Shown in pieces: positions 9,948 through 20,749 of a DNA stretch of 64,000 nt; the first letter of the stretch is position 1; each line of letters opens with the position of its first letter. Made by a program: the position numbers and the translations under genes. The notes under the pieces were generated by a model, which did no database searches, had not been told where the DNA came from, and saw only the letters and a program-made list of their open reading frames with translations. The DNA comes from Pseudomonas sp. GOM6 (GTDB taxonomy: Bacteria; Pseudomonadota; Gammaproteobacteria; Pseudomonadales; Pseudomonadaceae), in assembly GCF_029537485.1 (NCBI RefSeq), contig NZ_JARPUS010000004.1:186001-250000 (forward strand), written 5' to 3'.

Positions 9948-10492
9948 TACTGGGCTTGCTCCGGCTGTCCTGCTTTCTTGCGCGGCTGCAGAATCATGTC
10001 GATCCGCGGGCGTGGGGTCGATACGTTGCTGCCGGTGGCGCGGCCTGCGTTGACGATCTGGCGCTGGGTGTCGTAGACGATCTTCTCGCCTTCGAAGACA
10101 TTGCCCTGTTGGATCACCTTGGCCTGGTCGATCAGTACGATGCGCTCGTTGCTCGCGTAATACTGGATGGTCATGCCATAAGCCTTGACGATGTCCTTGT
10201 CGGCCGCCGGCTTTTGCTCGTAGTAGGCCGGTTTGCCGACCGAGGTGAAGACGTCGATGTCGCCATTGGCATCCTGGGTGATGGTCACGGTGTCGCCAGT
10301 GATCTTCAGGGTTCCTTGGGTAATCACCACGCCGCCGCGGTAGACCGCTACGCCTTGCTTATCATCCAGTTCTGCGCTGTCTGCTTGTACCCGGATCGGC
10401 TGGTCGCGATCACTGGGCAGGGCCCAGGCGCTGGCGCTTCCGAGCGCGCTGCCCAGGCAGAGCAGTAGGGGGAGGGTTTTAACGAACCTCAT
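9947..10492 (-). CDS. lptA: LPS transport periplasmic protein LptA
   Basis: 181 residues. A signal peptide ([24 protein letters not shown]) is followed by the OstA/LptA beta-jellyroll domain ([23 protein letters not shown] and following). LptA forms the periplasmic bridge that carries LPS from LptC to LptD. The C-terminus is polar and lysine/glutamine rich ([12 protein letters not shown]). It overlaps lptC by 14 bases and lptB by 1, indicating translational coupling. Confidence 0.95.
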   Translation of the reverse strand: MRFVKTLPLLLCLGSALGSASAWALPSDRDQPIRVQADSAELDDKQGVAVYRGGVVITQGTLKITGDTVTITQDANGDIDVFTSVGKPAYYEQKPAADKDIVKAYGMTIQYYASNERIVLIDQAKVIQQGNVFEGEKIVYDTQRQIVNAGRATGSNVSTPRPRIDMILQPRKKAGQPEQAQ

Positions 10493-11048
10493 GCTGGCCT
10501 CTTACGTTGGACAGCAAGTTGATCTTGCCGTCGTTCATGTACGCTTTCATTCCCTGTGCCGTGGTCACCCCATTGGCGGCCTCGATTCTAACGGCTTGCC
10601 GGGTCTGCGCATATTCCTCGTCGGGGAATACGGTCATGCGGCTGCTGGTGATCACGGTCGGACGCCCCTTGGCGTCAGTGCGCGCAACCCGCACGTTGTC
10701 GATCAGTTCGACCTGCTTGCCTTCAGGGGCCACTTCGCCTTTGTCGCTGCGCACATGCCAGGGATACTGTGTGCCTCGGTAGAGGTTCAGGTCAGGTTTT
10801 TCCAGCAGGGTCACGTCGCTGGCCTTGAGGTGCTCCAGTTTGCTGGCGGTCATCTCGTAGTGCAGCTTGCCGTCTGCCTGAAACTGCTGGGTGCTGGCGC
10901 CTACCACATAGAAATCGATGGGGTTTTCGCTCTCTTTGCCGGTGTTCTTTTCCATGAAGCTTTCCGGGCGAACATTCCAGTAGCCGACTGCTGTCAGCAG
11001 AGCGACGACCAGCAGGCCGATCAGGTAGTTGCGTAGCTTGCCGTTCAA
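10479..11048 (-). CDS. lptC: LPS export inner-membrane-anchored protein LptC
   Basis: 189 residues. One N-terminal transmembrane helix (YLIGLLVVALLTAVGYWNV, residues 8-26) anchors a periplasmic LptC beta-jellyroll domain (from about residue 45, YVVGASTQQFQADGKLHYEM). LptC receives LPS from LptBFG and hands it to LptA. It lies 9 bases downstream of kdsC and overlaps lptA. Confidence 0.94.
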   Translation of the reverse strand: MNGKLRNYLIGLLVVALLTAVGYWNVRPESFMEKNTGKESENPIDFYVVGASTQQFQADGKLHYEMTASKLEHLKASDVTLLEKPDLNLYRGTQYPWHVRSDKGEVAPEGKQVELIDNVRVARTDAKGRPTVITSSRMTVFPDEEYAQTRQAVRIEAANGVTTAQGMKAYMNDGKINLLSNVRGQHEVR

Positions 11049-11057
11049 GGTGTGCTC

Positions 11058-11582
11058 CTAGAGGTAGGCGGCCTGCGCCGCCTCCAGGGTGCCCTGGGCG
11101 TGCATGATCAGCTCGCAGAATTCGCGTGCCGCGCCTTCACCGCCGCGGGCGCTGGTCACGCCGTGCGCATGCTGGCGCACGAAGCTGTCGGCACTGGCCA
11201 CGGCCATGCCCAGGCCGACGCGGCGGATCACGGGTAGATCAGGCAGATCGTCGCCCAGATAGGCGACTTGTTCATAGCTTAGGCCTAGTTCGCCCAGCAG
11301 TTCATCCAGCACGACCAGTTTGTCTTCGCGGCCTTGATAGAGGTGCTGGATGCCCAGGTTCTGTGCGCGGCGCTCGACTACGGGGGTCTTGCGACCGCTG
11401 ATGATGGCGGTGCGTACACCGGAGTTGATCAGCATCTTGATGCCGTGGCCATCCAGTGTATTGAACGTCTTGAATTCACTGCCGTCGGTGAGGAAGTAAA
11501 GGCGACCGTCGGTCAGTACGCCGTCCACATCAAAAATGGCCAGTTTCACGGCTTTGGCGCGTTGCAGTAGGTCAGTTTTCAT
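11058..11582 (-). CDS. kdsC: 3-deoxy-D-manno-octulosonate 8-phosphate phosphatase KdsC
   Basis: 174 residues, HAD superfamily C0 type. The nucleophile motif is DVDGVLTDG (Asp18 and Asp20), and GDDLPDLPVIRRVGLGMAV holds the metal-binding aspartates. It dephosphorylates Kdo-8-P to Kdo for the LPS inner core. Like other KdsC proteins it has no cap domain and should act as a tetramer. Its start overlaps the kdsD stop by 1 base, placing two enzymes of Kdo synthesis together. Confidence 0.95.
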   Translation of the reverse strand: MKTDLLQRAKAVKLAIFDVDGVLTDGRLYFLTDGSEFKTFNTLDGHGIKMLINSGVRTAIISGRKTPVVERRAQNLGIQHLYQGREDKLVVLDELLGELGLSYEQVAYLGDDLPDLPVIRRVGLGMAVASADSFVRQHAHGVTSARGGEGAAREFCELIMHAQGTLEAAQAAYL

Positions 11583-12556
11583 CAGAGAACTCCGGCGCGC
11601 AGCAGGTCGTGCATGTTGAGGGCGCCGACGGGCTTGTCCTCGTCATCCACTACTACCAGTGCATTGATCTTGTGGTCTTCCATGATTTTCAGGGCTTCGG
11701 CGGCGAGCATCTCAGCGCGGGCGGTCTTGCCGTGGGCGGTCATCACCTGGTCGATGCTGGCCTCGCGCACGTCGATGCCCTTGTCCAGGGTGCGGCGCAG
11801 GTCACCGTCAGTGAAGATGCCGGCGAGTTTGCCGTCGGCCTCGATGATGACGGTCATGCCTAGGCCCTTGCGGGTCATTTCTAGCAACGCCTCGCGCAGG
11901 CTGGTGCCGCGCGCCACCAGGGGGAGGCGATCACCAGCATGCATCACATTTTCCACCTTGAGCAGCAGGCGGCGGCCGAGCGCTCCGCCCGGATGGGAGA
12001 AGGCGAAATCTTCGGCAGTGAAGCCGCGAGCTTCGAGTAGGGCGATGGCCAGGGCATCACCCAATACCAGCGATACGGTGGTGGATGAAGTGGGAGCCAG
12101 GTTCAGTGGGCAGGCCTCCTGGGCGACGCTGGCGTCCAGGTTGACCTCCGCCGCTTTGGCGAGTGGTGAACCGGGGTTGCCGGTCATGCTGATCAGCTGG
12201 ATACCCAGACGCTTGATCAATGGCAGCAGGGTGACGATCTCGGCAGTGGAGCCAGAGTTGGACAGGGCCAGTACCACGTCGTCCTTGGTGATCATGCCCA
12301 TGTCGCCGTGGCTGGCCTCGGCAGGGTGGACGAAGAAGGCCGGAGTACCTGTGCTGGCCAGCGTGGCGGCGATCTTGTTGCCGATATGGCCGGACTTGCC
12401 CATGCCCACGACAACCACGCGCCCCTTGCACGCCAGAATCATCTCACAGGCGCGAATGAAGTCGGCGTCAATGCGGCTCAGTAGACTGGATACCGCTTCG
12501 CTTTCCAGGCGAATGGTGCGTTGCGCGGACTGGGTCAGGTCGCTGATTCGATTCAT
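11582..12556 (-). CDS. kdsD: Arabinose-5-phosphate isomerase KdsD
   Basis: 324 residues. An N-terminal SIS sugar-isomerase domain (VVVVGMGKSGHIGNKIAATLASTG, HPAEASHGDMG, LSNSGSTAEI) is followed by two CBS domains (about residues 200-324). It converts ribulose 5-phosphate to arabinose 5-phosphate, the first step to Kdo. A GTG-initiated longer frame begins at 12619, but a TATACT -10 box lies at 12591-12596, between the two starts, so ATG 12556 is preferred and gives the usual family length. It is first gene of the reverse operon. Confidence 0.93.
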   Translation of the reverse strand: MNRISDLTQSAQRTIRLESEAVSSLLSRIDADFIRACEMILACKGRVVVVGMGKSGHIGNKIAATLASTGTPAFFVHPAEASHGDMGMITKDDVVLALSNSGSTAEIVTLLPLIKRLGIQLISMTGNPGSPLAKAAEVNLDASVAQEACPLNLAPTSSTTVSLVLGDALAIALLEARGFTAEDFAFSHPGGALGRRLLLKVENVMHAGDRLPLVARGTSLREALLEMTRKGLGMTVIIEADGKLAGIFTDGDLRRTLDKGIDVREASIDQVMTAHGKTARAEMLAAEALKIMEDHKINALVVVDDEDKPVGALNMHDLLRAGVL

Positions 12557-12590
12557 GGCAGTCGGAGAGTGCTCGGCTAAAAAGGCAGAG

Positions 12591-12619
12591 AGTATACCGG
12601 TAAAGCGATCGGGGCTCAC
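12591..12619 (-). promoter_or_regulatory. Predicted sigma-70 promoter of kdsD operon
   Basis: On the reverse strand a near-consensus -10 box TATACT (12591-12596) stands about 35 bases before the kdsD ATG. At 17-bp spacing the -35 would be GTGAGC (12614-12619), which is weak. The call rests on the -10 box and position. Confidence 0.45.
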
Positions 12620-12670
12620 CTGGCCTTGTGTGCGGGGTTGCGGCGCTTGTAATGAAAAATGTACAGAGCC

Positions 12671-12699
12671 TTGGGTCGCAGGGTGGGCAATGTTATATT
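12671..12699 (+). promoter_or_regulatory. Predicted sigma-70 promoter of the mla operon
   Basis: TTGGGT (12671-12676), 17-bp spacer, TATATT (12694-12699), about 90 bases before the mlaF start. It is divergent from the kdsD promoter, with about 75 bases between the two elements. Confidence 0.55.
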
Positions 12700-12790
12700 T
12701 CGCGCCCTGTTCGGCCTGACCTGGGCGTGAGTGTCCCTGTAGCGGGCTGCTGCGTCTGCCTAGGGAAGGGGCGTATCACAAGGAGTTTGG

Positions 12791-13600
12791 ATGAGTGCCG
12801 AGAATGCCTATGCCGTTGAGTTGAAGGGGCTGACCTTCAAGCGAGGCGCACGCAACATCTTCGATAATGTCGATATTCGCATTCCGCGCGGCAAGGTCAC
12901 CGGGATCATGGGGCCGTCCGGCTGTGGCAAGACGACCTTGCTGCGTTTGATCGCCGCTCAGCTCAAGCCGTCCGGCGGCGAGGTGTGGGTCAATGGGCAG
13001 AACCTGCCGACGTTATCTCGCTCAGACCTGTTCGATATGCGCAAGCAGTTCGGCGTGCTGTTTCAGAGTGGTGCGCTGTTCACTGATCTCGATGTGTTCG
13101 AAAACGTTGCTTTTCCGCTGCGTGTGCATACCCGCCTGCCGGATGAAATGATCCGCGACATCGTGCTGATGAAGCTGCAGGCTGTCGGTCTGCGTGGCGC
13201 CGTCGAGTTGATGCCGGACGAGCTGTCCGGTGGTATGAAGCGGCGTGTGGCGCTGGCGCGGGCGATCGCTCTGGATCCGCAGATTCTCATGTACGACGAG
13301 CCGTTCGTCGGCCAGGACCCTATCGCCATGGGGGTGCTGGTGCGCTTGATTCGCCTGCTCAATGATGCGCTCGGCATCACCAGTGTTGTGGTTTCCCATG
13401 ATCTGGCCGAGACCGCCAGCATTGCCGACTATCTGTACGTCGTCGGCGACGGTCAGGTGCTGGGGCACGGTACCCCTGAAGAGCTGATGAGCTCGGACAA
13501 TCCGCGCATCCAGCAATTCATGAAAGGCATACCGGATGGCCCGGTGCCTTTCCACTATCCGGCGCCGGATTATCTCGATGATCTGTTGGGAGCGCGCTGA
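12791..13600 (+). CDS. mlaF: Phospholipid ABC transporter ATP-binding protein MlaF (Ttg2A)
   Basis: 269 residues with Walker [10 protein letters not shown] (near 44-52), signature LSGGMKRR and Walker [14 protein letters not shown]. MlaF is the ATPase of the MlaFEDB inner-membrane complex that keeps outer-membrane lipid asymmetry; in pseudomonads the same genes were named ttg2 from toluene tolerance. AAGGAG precedes the ATG. The stop overlaps the mlaE start by one base. It is first gene of a five-gene operon. Confidence 0.96.
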   Translation: MSAENAYAVELKGLTFKRGARNIFDNVDIRIPRGKVTGIMGPSGCGKTTLLRLIAAQLKPSGGEVWVNGQNLPTLSRSDLFDMRKQFGVLFQSGALFTDLDVFENVAFPLRVHTRLPDEMIRDIVLMKLQAVGLRGAVELMPDELSGGMKRRVALARAIALDPQILMYDEPFVGQDPIAMGVLVRLIRLLNDALGITSVVVSHDLAETASIADYLYVVGDGQVLGHGTPEELMSSDNPRIQQFMKGIPDGPVPFHYPAPDYLDDLLGAR

Positions 13601-14397
13601 TGCGTAGGAAGTCCCTTCTCGACCGTATTGCTCTGCTTGGGCAGGCCGGTATCGATGTGGTGCAGGCGATGGGGCGTTCGACCCTGTTCCTGTTCAGTTC
13701 CCTGTTTGGTCGCAGCGGTTTGCGCAACGGCGGCCAGTTGTTGGTGCGGCAGCTGTATTCGGTAGGCGTGCTGTCGCTGCCGATCATTGTCGTCGCAGGA
13801 CTGTTCATCGGCATGGTGCTGGCTCTGCAGGGCTACAACATTCTGACCAGCTATGGCTCGGAACAGGCGGTGGGGCAGATGGTCGCCCTGACGCTGCTGC
13901 GTGAGCTGGGGCCGGTGGTGACCGGCCTGCTGTTCGCTGGACGTGCCGGTTCGGCGCTGACCGCCGAAATCGGCAACATGAAGTCCACCGAGCAGTTGTC
14001 CAGTCTGGAAATGATCGGCGTCGACCCGCTCAAGTACATCATTGCGCCACGCCTGTGGGCCGGCTTCATTTCCATGCCGTTGCTCGCCGCCATCTTTAGT
14101 GTGGTCGGCATTTGGGGTGGCGCCATGGTCGCCGTGGACTGGCTGGGTGTTTATGAAGGCTCGTTCTGGTCGAACATGCAGAACAGTGTGGAATTCACCG
14201 AAGACGTGCTCAATGGCGTGATCAAGAGCATGGTGTTCGCCTTCGTGGCAACCTGGATCGCCGTGTTCCAAGGCTACGACTGCGAGCCCACTTCGGAAGG
14301 CATCAGCCGCGCCACCACCAAGACTGTGGTTTATGCCTCCCTGGCCGTACTCGGCCTCGACTTTATCCTGACCGCCCTGATGTTTGGAGATCTCTGA
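13600..14397 (+). CDS. mlaE: Phospholipid ABC transporter permease MlaE
   Basis: 265 residues with about five to six hydrophobic helices (for example [20 protein letters not shown] near 62-81 and a C-terminal helix [19 protein letters not shown]). The MlaE family mark [18 protein letters not shown] is present near residue 103. It forms the dimeric membrane core of MlaFEDB. The stop/start overlaps with mlaF and mlaD are 1 base each. Confidence 0.96.
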   Translation: MRRKSLLDRIALLGQAGIDVVQAMGRSTLFLFSSLFGRSGLRNGGQLLVRQLYSVGVLSLPIIVVAGLFIGMVLALQGYNILTSYGSEQAVGQMVALTLLRELGPVVTGLLFAGRAGSALTAEIGNMKSTEQLSSLEMIGVDPLKYIIAPRLWAGFISMPLLAAIFSVVGIWGGAMVAVDWLGVYEGSFWSNMQNSVEFTEDVLNGVIKSMVFAFVATWIAVFQGYDCEPTSEGISRATTKTVVYASLAVLGLDFILTALMFGDL

Positions 14398-14864
14398 TGC
14401 AAAGCCGCTCCCTGGAAATCGGCGTCGGCCTGTTCCTGCTGGCTGGATTGCTGGCCCTGCTGTTGCTGGCCCTGCGCGTAAGCGGGCTGTCGCCTGCCAG
14501 CTCGGGTGAAACCTACAAGCTGTACGCGAACTTCGACAATATTGCCGGTCTTACCGTTAGGGCCAAGGTCACCATGGCCGGTGTCACCATTGGCAAGGTC
14601 ACGGCCATCGATCTGGATCGCGACAGCTATACCGGTCGTGTGACCATGGAGGTCGAGAAGCGGGTCAACAACCTGCCGCTGGACTCCACCGCGTCCATCC
14701 TGACCGCTGGCCTGTTGGGCGAGAAGTACATCGGCATCAGCGTCGGTGGCGAGGAAGATCTGCTCAAAGAAGGTTCGACCATCCATGACACTCAGTCGGC
14801 GTTGGTGCTCGAAGACCTGATTGGCAAATTCCTGATGAACTCTGTGAATAAGGAAAGCAAATGA
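14397..14864 (+). CDS. mlaD: Phospholipid transport MCE-domain protein MlaD
   Basis: 155 residues. One N-terminal transmembrane helix (GVGLFLLAGLLALLLLALRV, residues 9-28) is followed by a single MCE domain (YKLYANFDNIAGLTVRAKVT, MAGVTIGKV). MlaD forms the hexameric periplasmic ring on MlaE that contacts lipid carrier MlaC. Its end overlaps mlaC by 4 bases. Confidence 0.95.
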   Translation: MQSRSLEIGVGLFLLAGLLALLLLALRVSGLSPASSGETYKLYANFDNIAGLTVRAKVTMAGVTIGKVTAIDLDRDSYTGRVTMEVEKRVNNLPLDSTASILTAGLLGEKYIGISVGGEEDLLKEGSTIHDTQSALVLEDLIGKFLMNSVNKESK

Positions 14865-15511
14865 CCCTCTTCACGACTCTGCGTCGCGGCCTGCTGGCCG
14901 CTTTGATCAGTCTGCCGCTGCTGGCGGTGGCTGCTCCTTCCGCCCATGACGTGGTCAAGGGCACTACCGATCAGTTGCTTGGTGATCTGAAGGCCAATAA
15001 GGCCAGTTACCAGCAGAGCCCGCAGGCGTTTTATGACAGTCTGGAGCGTATTCTCGGGCCTGTGGTCGACAGCGAAGGCATCTCGCGCAGCATCATGACC
15101 GTGAAGTACTCGCGCGGCGCCAGTGAAGCGCAGATGAAGCGTTTTGAGGATAACTTCAAGCGCAGCCTGATGCAGTTCTACGGTAATGCCCTGCTCGAGT
15201 ACGACAACCAGGACATCCGTGTCCTGCCTGCCAAGGCAGAAGGCAGTGAGCGTGCCAGCGTTGGTATGGAGGTCAAGGACAGCAAGGGTACCGTCTATCC
15301 GGTGTCCTACACCATGGTCCAGCTGGACGGTCAGTGGAAACTGCGCAACGTGATCATCAATGGCATCAATATCGGCAAGCTGTTCCGTGATCAGTTCGCC
15401 GACAGCATGCAGCGCAATGGCAATGACCTGGACAAAACCATTGATGGCTGGGCCGAAGTGGTGGCCAAGGCCAAGGACAGTGCCGAAGGTCAGCAGGCAG
15501 GCGGTCAATGA
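14861..15511 (+). CDS. mlaC: Phospholipid-binding periplasmic protein MlaC
   Basis: 216 residues. A signal peptide (MTLFTTLRRGLLAALISLPL, then LAVAAPS) leads into an MlaC/Ttg2D domain (VVKGTTDQLLGDLKANKASY and following). MlaC shuttles phospholipid between the outer-membrane MlaA-porin complex and MlaFEDB. It overlaps both mlaD and mlaB by 4 bases. Confidence 0.94.
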   Translation: MTLFTTLRRGLLAALISLPLLAVAAPSAHDVVKGTTDQLLGDLKANKASYQQSPQAFYDSLERILGPVVDSEGISRSIMTVKYSRGASEAQMKRFEDNFKRSLMQFYGNALLEYDNQDIRVLPAKAEGSERASVGMEVKDSKGTVYPVSYTMVQLDGQWKLRNVIINGINIGKLFRDQFADSMQRNGNDLDKTIDGWAEVVAKAKDSAEGQQAGGQ

Positions 15512-15816
15512 GCGATACGGCCATTCGTGTGGGCGCGGCCGGCGAGCTGGTGCTCAGTGGCGTGCTCGACTATCGCAGTGGTCCGGTGTTGCGTGAAGCC
15601 GGCCGCCGTCTGATTGAGTCGAGTGTAGCTGCCGAGCTGGTGCTGGATTGTTCGGTGGTGGAAAAATCCAGCAGCGTCGGCTTGTCGTTGCTGCTGGCTT
15701 ATTTGCGTGATGCCGACAAGGCGGGCAAGCGCCTGATCGTACGTGGCCTGCCTCAGGACATGCGAGAGATCGCCAAGGTGTCAGGCTTGCACGAGCTGCT
15801 CGACCTCCCGGCGTGA
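15508..15816 (+). CDS. mlaB: STAS-domain protein MlaB
   Basis: 102 residues with a STAS fold (LVLDCSVVEKSSSVGLSLLLAYL, residues 45-67). MlaB binds MlaF and stabilises the transporter ATPase. It is the last gene of mlaFEDCB and is followed at once by an intrinsic terminator. Small size and low sequence similarity are usual for this subunit; context makes the call secure. Confidence 0.9.
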   Translation: MSDTAIRVGAAGELVLSGVLDYRSGPVLREAGRRLIESSVAAELVLDCSVVEKSSSVGLSLLLAYLRDADKAGKRLIVRGLPQDMREIAKVSGLHELLDLPA

Positions 15817-15825
15817 TGTATCCAA

Positions 15826-15866
15826 GGCCCTCCGTCTGCCGGGCTTCGCAGGCGGGGGGCTTTTTT
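15826..15866 (+). terminator. Intrinsic terminator after mlaB
   Basis: GCCCTCCGTCTGC pairs with GCAGGCGGGGGGC (with G-U pairs) around a CGGGCTTC loop and is followed by TTTTTT. It ends the mla operon before ibaG. Confidence 0.85.
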
Positions 15867-15932
15867 GTATGATTGCCGACCCGCGAGCGCCGGCTCGTAC
15901 ATGAATTGTTTTTGCGTTGATCGAGGTTGAGC

Positions 15933-17461
<1,529 letters not shown>

Positions 17462-17478
17462 GTCCAGCGCTGCCCAAG

Positions 17479-17500
17479 GGCCAGCCTATGCGGGCTGGCC
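17479..17500 (+). other. Hairpin between murA and hisG
   Basis: GGCCAGCC and GGCTGGCC form a perfect 8-bp stem with a TATGCG loop. It is followed by ATTGTTCT, a poor U tract, so it may be a weak terminator or an mRNA stabiliser. hisG begins 22 bases after it. Confidence 0.45.
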
Positions 17501-17522
17501 ATTGTTCTAAGGAATTTGTTTC

Positions 17523-18158
17523 ATGCTGACCATCGCGCTGTCCAAGGGCCGTATCCTCGACGACACCCTGCCGTTGCTTGCCGCAGCGGGCATCGAGCCG
17601 ACCGAGAATCCGGAGAAGAGCCGCAAGCTGATCATTCCGACTACTCAGGATGACGTTCAGCTGCTGATCGTGCGTGCCACCGATGTGCCGACCTATGTCG
17701 AGCATGGTGCGGCCGACCTCGGCGTGGCCGGCAAGGACGTATTGATGGAGTACGGCGGCCAGGGCCTGTACGAGCCGCTGGACCTGCAGATTGCCAACTG
17801 CAAGCTGATGACTGCCGGCAAGGTTGGCGCGCCGGAGCCCAAGGGGCGTCTGCGCGTGGCTACCAAGTTTGTCAATGTAGCCAAGCGCTACTACGCCGAG
17901 CAGGGGCGTCAGGTCGACGTGATCAAGCTCTACGGTTCCATGGAGCTGGCGCCACTGGTCGGCTTGGCCGACAAGATCATCGACGTGGTCGATACCGGCA
18001 ACACCCTGCGTGCCAACGGTCTGGAGCCGCAGGAGCTGATCGCCCACATCAGCTCGCGCCTGATCGTCAACAAGGCCTCGATGAAGATGCAGCACGGCCG
18101 TATCCAGGCGCTGATCGAGACTTTGCGCGGCGCCGTTGAGGCACGACACCAAAGCTGA
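17523..18158 (+). CDS. hisG: ATP phosphoribosyltransferase catalytic subunit HisG (short form)
   Basis: 211 residues, the short HisG form that lacks the C-terminal ACT-like regulatory domain. It catalyses the first step of histidine synthesis from ATP and PRPP. Family motifs include [10 protein letters not shown] at the start and [14 protein letters not shown] with the phosphate-binding loop near residue 155. Short HisG needs HisZ as a regulatory partner, which must be encoded elsewhere. A structured 125-base leader separates it from hisD. Confidence 0.96.
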   Translation: MLTIALSKGRILDDTLPLLAAAGIEPTENPEKSRKLIIPTTQDDVQLLIVRATDVPTYVEHGAADLGVAGKDVLMEYGGQGLYEPLDLQIANCKLMTAGKVGAPEPKGRLRVATKFVNVAKRYYAEQGRQVDVIKLYGSMELAPLVGLADKIIDVVDTGNTLRANGLEPQELIAHISSRLIVNKASMKMQHGRIQALIETLRGAVEARHQS

Positions 18159-18167
18159 CACTACTCC

Positions 18168-18188
18168 GGCGCGACCATTGGTCGCGCC
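18168..18188. repeat. Perfect inverted repeat after hisG
   Basis: GGCGCGACC-ATT-GGTCGCGCC, a perfect 9-bp stem with a 3-base loop, 10 bases after the hisG stop. No T tract follows on either strand, so it is unlikely to be a full terminator. Confidence 0.6.
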
Positions 18189-18214
18189 TGCCTATCCGTG
18201 TCATAGCCACTTTT

Positions 18215-18259
18215 CTCGGGCGTCCATACGGTGGGCTTGGTAGCCTAGCGACGCCCGAG
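18215..18259. repeat. Nested inverted repeat upstream of hisD
   Basis: The arms CTCGGGCGTC (18215-18224) and GACGCCCGAG (18250-18259) are perfect reverse complements. The 25-base interval contains a second small stem GGCT/AGCC. It ends 24 bases before the hisD ATG and could fold in the leader mRNA or be a protein site. Confidence 0.55.
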
Positions 18260-18283
18260 CAATAGCCAAACATGAGGCCCGCT

Positions 18284-19594
18284 ATGACCGCTCCCGTTGC
18301 CATCCGCCGACTCAATGCCGCTGACCAGGATTTTTCCCGACACCTGGATCATCTGCTGAGCTGGGAAAGCGTTTCGGACGACGCGGTCAATCAGCGCGTG
18401 CTCGATATCATCGCCGCCGTGCGTGCGCGTGGCGACGCTGCCCTGGTCGAGTTCACCGAGAAGTTCGACGGCCTGCAGGTCGCCGCTATGGCTGACCTTA
18501 TCCTGCCGCGCGAGCGCCTGGAACTGGCCCTGACCCGCATCAGCACGGAGCAGCGCAGCGCCCTGGAAAAGGCCGCCGAGCGCGTGCGCCTGTACCATGA
18601 ACGCCAGCGCCAGGACTCCTGGACCTACACCGAGGCCGACGGCACCGTGCTGGGCCAGAAGGTCACCCCGCTGGACCGCGCCGGCCTCTATGTGCCAGGC
18701 GGCAAGGCGTCCTACCCCTCGTCGGTGCTGATGAATGCCATCCCGGCCAAGGTTGCCGGCGTGCCGGAAGTGGTGATGGTGGTGCCGACCCCGCGTGGCG
18801 AGATCAACGAGATCGTCCTCGCCGCCGCCTGCGTGGCCGGGGTCGACCGCGTGTTCACCATCGGCGGCGCCCAGGCCGTGGCTGCGCTGGCCTACGGTAC
18901 CGAGAGCGTGCCGCCGGTGGACAAGATCGTCGGCCCCGGCAACATCTATGTGGCCACCGCCAAGCGCCACGTGTTCGGCAAGGTCGGCATCGACATGATT
19001 GCCGGGCCTTCGGAGATCCTTGTGGTCTGCGACGGCCAGACCGATCCGGACTGGATCGCCATGGATCTGTTCTCCCAGGCCGAGCACGACGAGGACGCGC
19101 AATCCATTTTGGTCAGCCCGGACGCGGATTTCCTCGACAAGGTCGCCGCGAGCATCGCCAAACTGCTGCCGACCCTGGAGCGCGAGACTATCGCGCGAAC
19201 CTCCATGGAAGGCCGTGGTGCGCTGATCCAGGTCGCCGACATGGCCCAGGCCATCGAAGTGGCCAACCGAATCGCGCCGGAGCACCTGGAGCTGTCGGTG
19301 GAAAATCCCGAGCAGTACCTGCCGCAGATCCGCCATGCCGGCGCGATCTTCATGGGCCGCTACACCGCGGAAGCGCTGGGCGACTACTGCGCCGGCCCCA
19401 ACCATGTGCTGCCGACCTCCGGTACCGCGCGCTTCTCCTCGCCGCTGGGCGTGTATGACTTCCAGAAGCGCTCGTCGATCATCCATTGCTCGGCCGAGGG
19501 TGCTTCTGAGCTGGGCAAGGTCGCGTCCGTGCTGGCCCGTGGCGAGTCGCTGACTGCCCACGCGCGCAGCGCCGAGTACCGGATCAAGCGCTGA
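18284..19594 (+). CDS. hisD: Histidinol dehydrogenase HisD
   Basis: 436 residues from ATG 18284, which has GAGG 6 bases upstream; another ATG 12 bases earlier lacks a ribosome site. HisD performs the last two oxidations, histidinol to histidine, with NAD and zinc. Recognised segments are [32 protein letters not shown] and AGPSEILV, plus the zinc region [10 protein letters not shown] and [10 protein letters not shown]. It is followed by hisC. Confidence 0.97.
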   Translation: MTAPVAIRRLNAADQDFSRHLDHLLSWESVSDDAVNQRVLDIIAAVRARGDAALVEFTEKFDGLQVAAMADLILPRERLELALTRISTEQRSALEKAAERVRLYHERQRQDSWTYTEADGTVLGQKVTPLDRAGLYVPGGKASYPSSVLMNAIPAKVAGVPEVVMVVPTPRGEINEIVLAAACVAGVDRVFTIGGAQAVAALAYGTESVPPVDKIVGPGNIYVATAKRHVFGKVGIDMIAGPSEILVVCDGQTDPDWIAMDLFSQAEHDEDAQSILVSPDADFLDKVAASIAKLLPTLERETIARTSMEGRGALIQVADMAQAIEVANRIAPEHLELSVENPEQYLPQIRHAGAIFMGRYTAEALGDYCAGPNHVLPTSGTARFSSPLGVYDFQKRSSIIHCSAEGASELGKVASVLARGESLTAHARSAEYRIKR

Positions 19595-19653
19595 TTTCCG
19601 CAGGCGTGCCGTGCGCGCCTCAATCCAGTATCAAATCGAGGAGAGAAGGGCAG

Positions 19654-20709
19654 ATGAGCAAATTCTGGAGCCCCTTCGTCAAGAACCTGGTGCCCTATGT
19701 GCCGGGCGAGCAGCCGAAGCTGGCCAAACTGGTCAAGCTCAACACCAATGAGAACCCCTACGGCCCGTCGCCCAAGGCGGTGGCCGCCATGCAGGCCGAG
19801 CTGAATGACAACCTGCGCCTGTATCCGGACCCTAACAGCGACCGCCTCAAGCAGGCGGTGGCCGACTACTACGGCGTGAGCACCGCTCAGGTGTTCGTTG
19901 GCAACGGCTCTGACGAGGTCCTGGCACATGCCTTCCATGGCCTGTTCCAGAACGGTAAGCCGCTGCTGTTCCCGGACGTGACCTACAGCTTCTACCCGGT
20001 CTACTGCGGCCTGTACGGCATCCCCTACGAGGCGCTGGCGCTGGACGATCAGTTCCAGATCCGCGTCGAGGACTACGCACGGCCCAATGGCGGCATCATC
20101 TTCCCTAACCCCAACGCGCCGACCGGCTGCCTGCTGCCGCTGGAGGCCATCGAGCAGATGCTCAAGGCCAGCCCGGACAGTGTGGTGGTGGTGGACGAGG
20201 CCTATATCGACTTCGGCGGCGAGACGGCGATCAAGCTGGTGGATCGCTACCCGAACCTGCTGGTGACCCAGACCCTGTCCAAGTCGCGCTCGCTGGCGGG
20301 CCTGCGGGTCGGTATCGCAGTTGGGCACCCGGATTTGATTGAGGCCCTGGAGCGAATCAAGAACAGCTTCAACTCCTACCCGCTGGATCGCATGGCCATT
20401 GTCGGTGCGGCGGCGGCCTTCGAGGACGAAGCCTATTTCCGCGAAACCTGCCAGAAGGTCATCGACAGCCGCGAGCAGCTGGTGGCGGCGTTGGCTGGTC
20501 TGGGCTTCGAAGTGCTGCCGTCGGCGGCCAACTTCGTCTTCGCTCGCCATTCGCAGAAGGATGCCGGTGAACTGGCGGCGGCCCTGCGCGAGCATGGCGT
20601 GATCGTGCGCCACTTCAAGCAGCAGCGCATCGCCCAGTTCCTGCGTATCACCATCGGCGCACCGGAGCAGAATCAGGCCTTGCTGGATGCGTTGGGGCAG
20701 GTGTTGTAA
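19654..20709 (+). CDS. hisC: Histidinol-phosphate aminotransferase HisC
   Basis: 351 residues from ATG 19654 ([20 protein letters not shown]), preceded by a GAGGAGAGAAGGG stretch. It is a fold-type I PLP enzyme; the PLP lysine lies in [16 protein letters not shown]. Other marks are [12 protein letters not shown] near residue 30 and the [10 protein letters not shown] aspartate region. It converts imidazole-acetol phosphate to histidinol phosphate. Pseudomonads often carry a second hisC, so this may be the hisC1 copy. The next element is a strong terminator. Confidence 0.95.
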   Translation: MSKFWSPFVKNLVPYVPGEQPKLAKLVKLNTNENPYGPSPKAVAAMQAELNDNLRLYPDPNSDRLKQAVADYYGVSTAQVFVGNGSDEVLAHAFHGLFQNGKPLLFPDVTYSFYPVYCGLYGIPYEALALDDQFQIRVEDYARPNGGIIFPNPNAPTGCLLPLEAIEQMLKASPDSVVVVDEAYIDFGGETAIKLVDRYPNLLVTQTLSKSRSLAGLRVGIAVGHPDLIEALERIKNSFNSYPLDRMAIVGAAAAFEDEAYFRETCQKVIDSREQLVAALAGLGFEVLPSAANFVFARHSQKDAGELAAALREHGVIVRHFKQQRIAQFLRITIGAPEQNQALLDALGQVL

Positions 20710-20721
20710 TGCTGGCTGAAT

Positions 20722-20749
20722 AAAAAAGGCGCCTTGCGGCGCCTTTTTT
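20722..20749. terminator. Bidirectional intrinsic terminator between hisC and algW
   Basis: AAAAAAGGCGCC-TTGC-GGCGCCTTTTTT, perfectly symmetric. It can stop both hisC and convergent algW; its right edge touches the algW stop codon. Confidence 0.92.

Noticed and set aside
12557..12619. GTG 12619 as start of kdsD
   Set aside because: It would lie upstream of the predicted -10 box TATACT and give an N-terminus not seen in the family.
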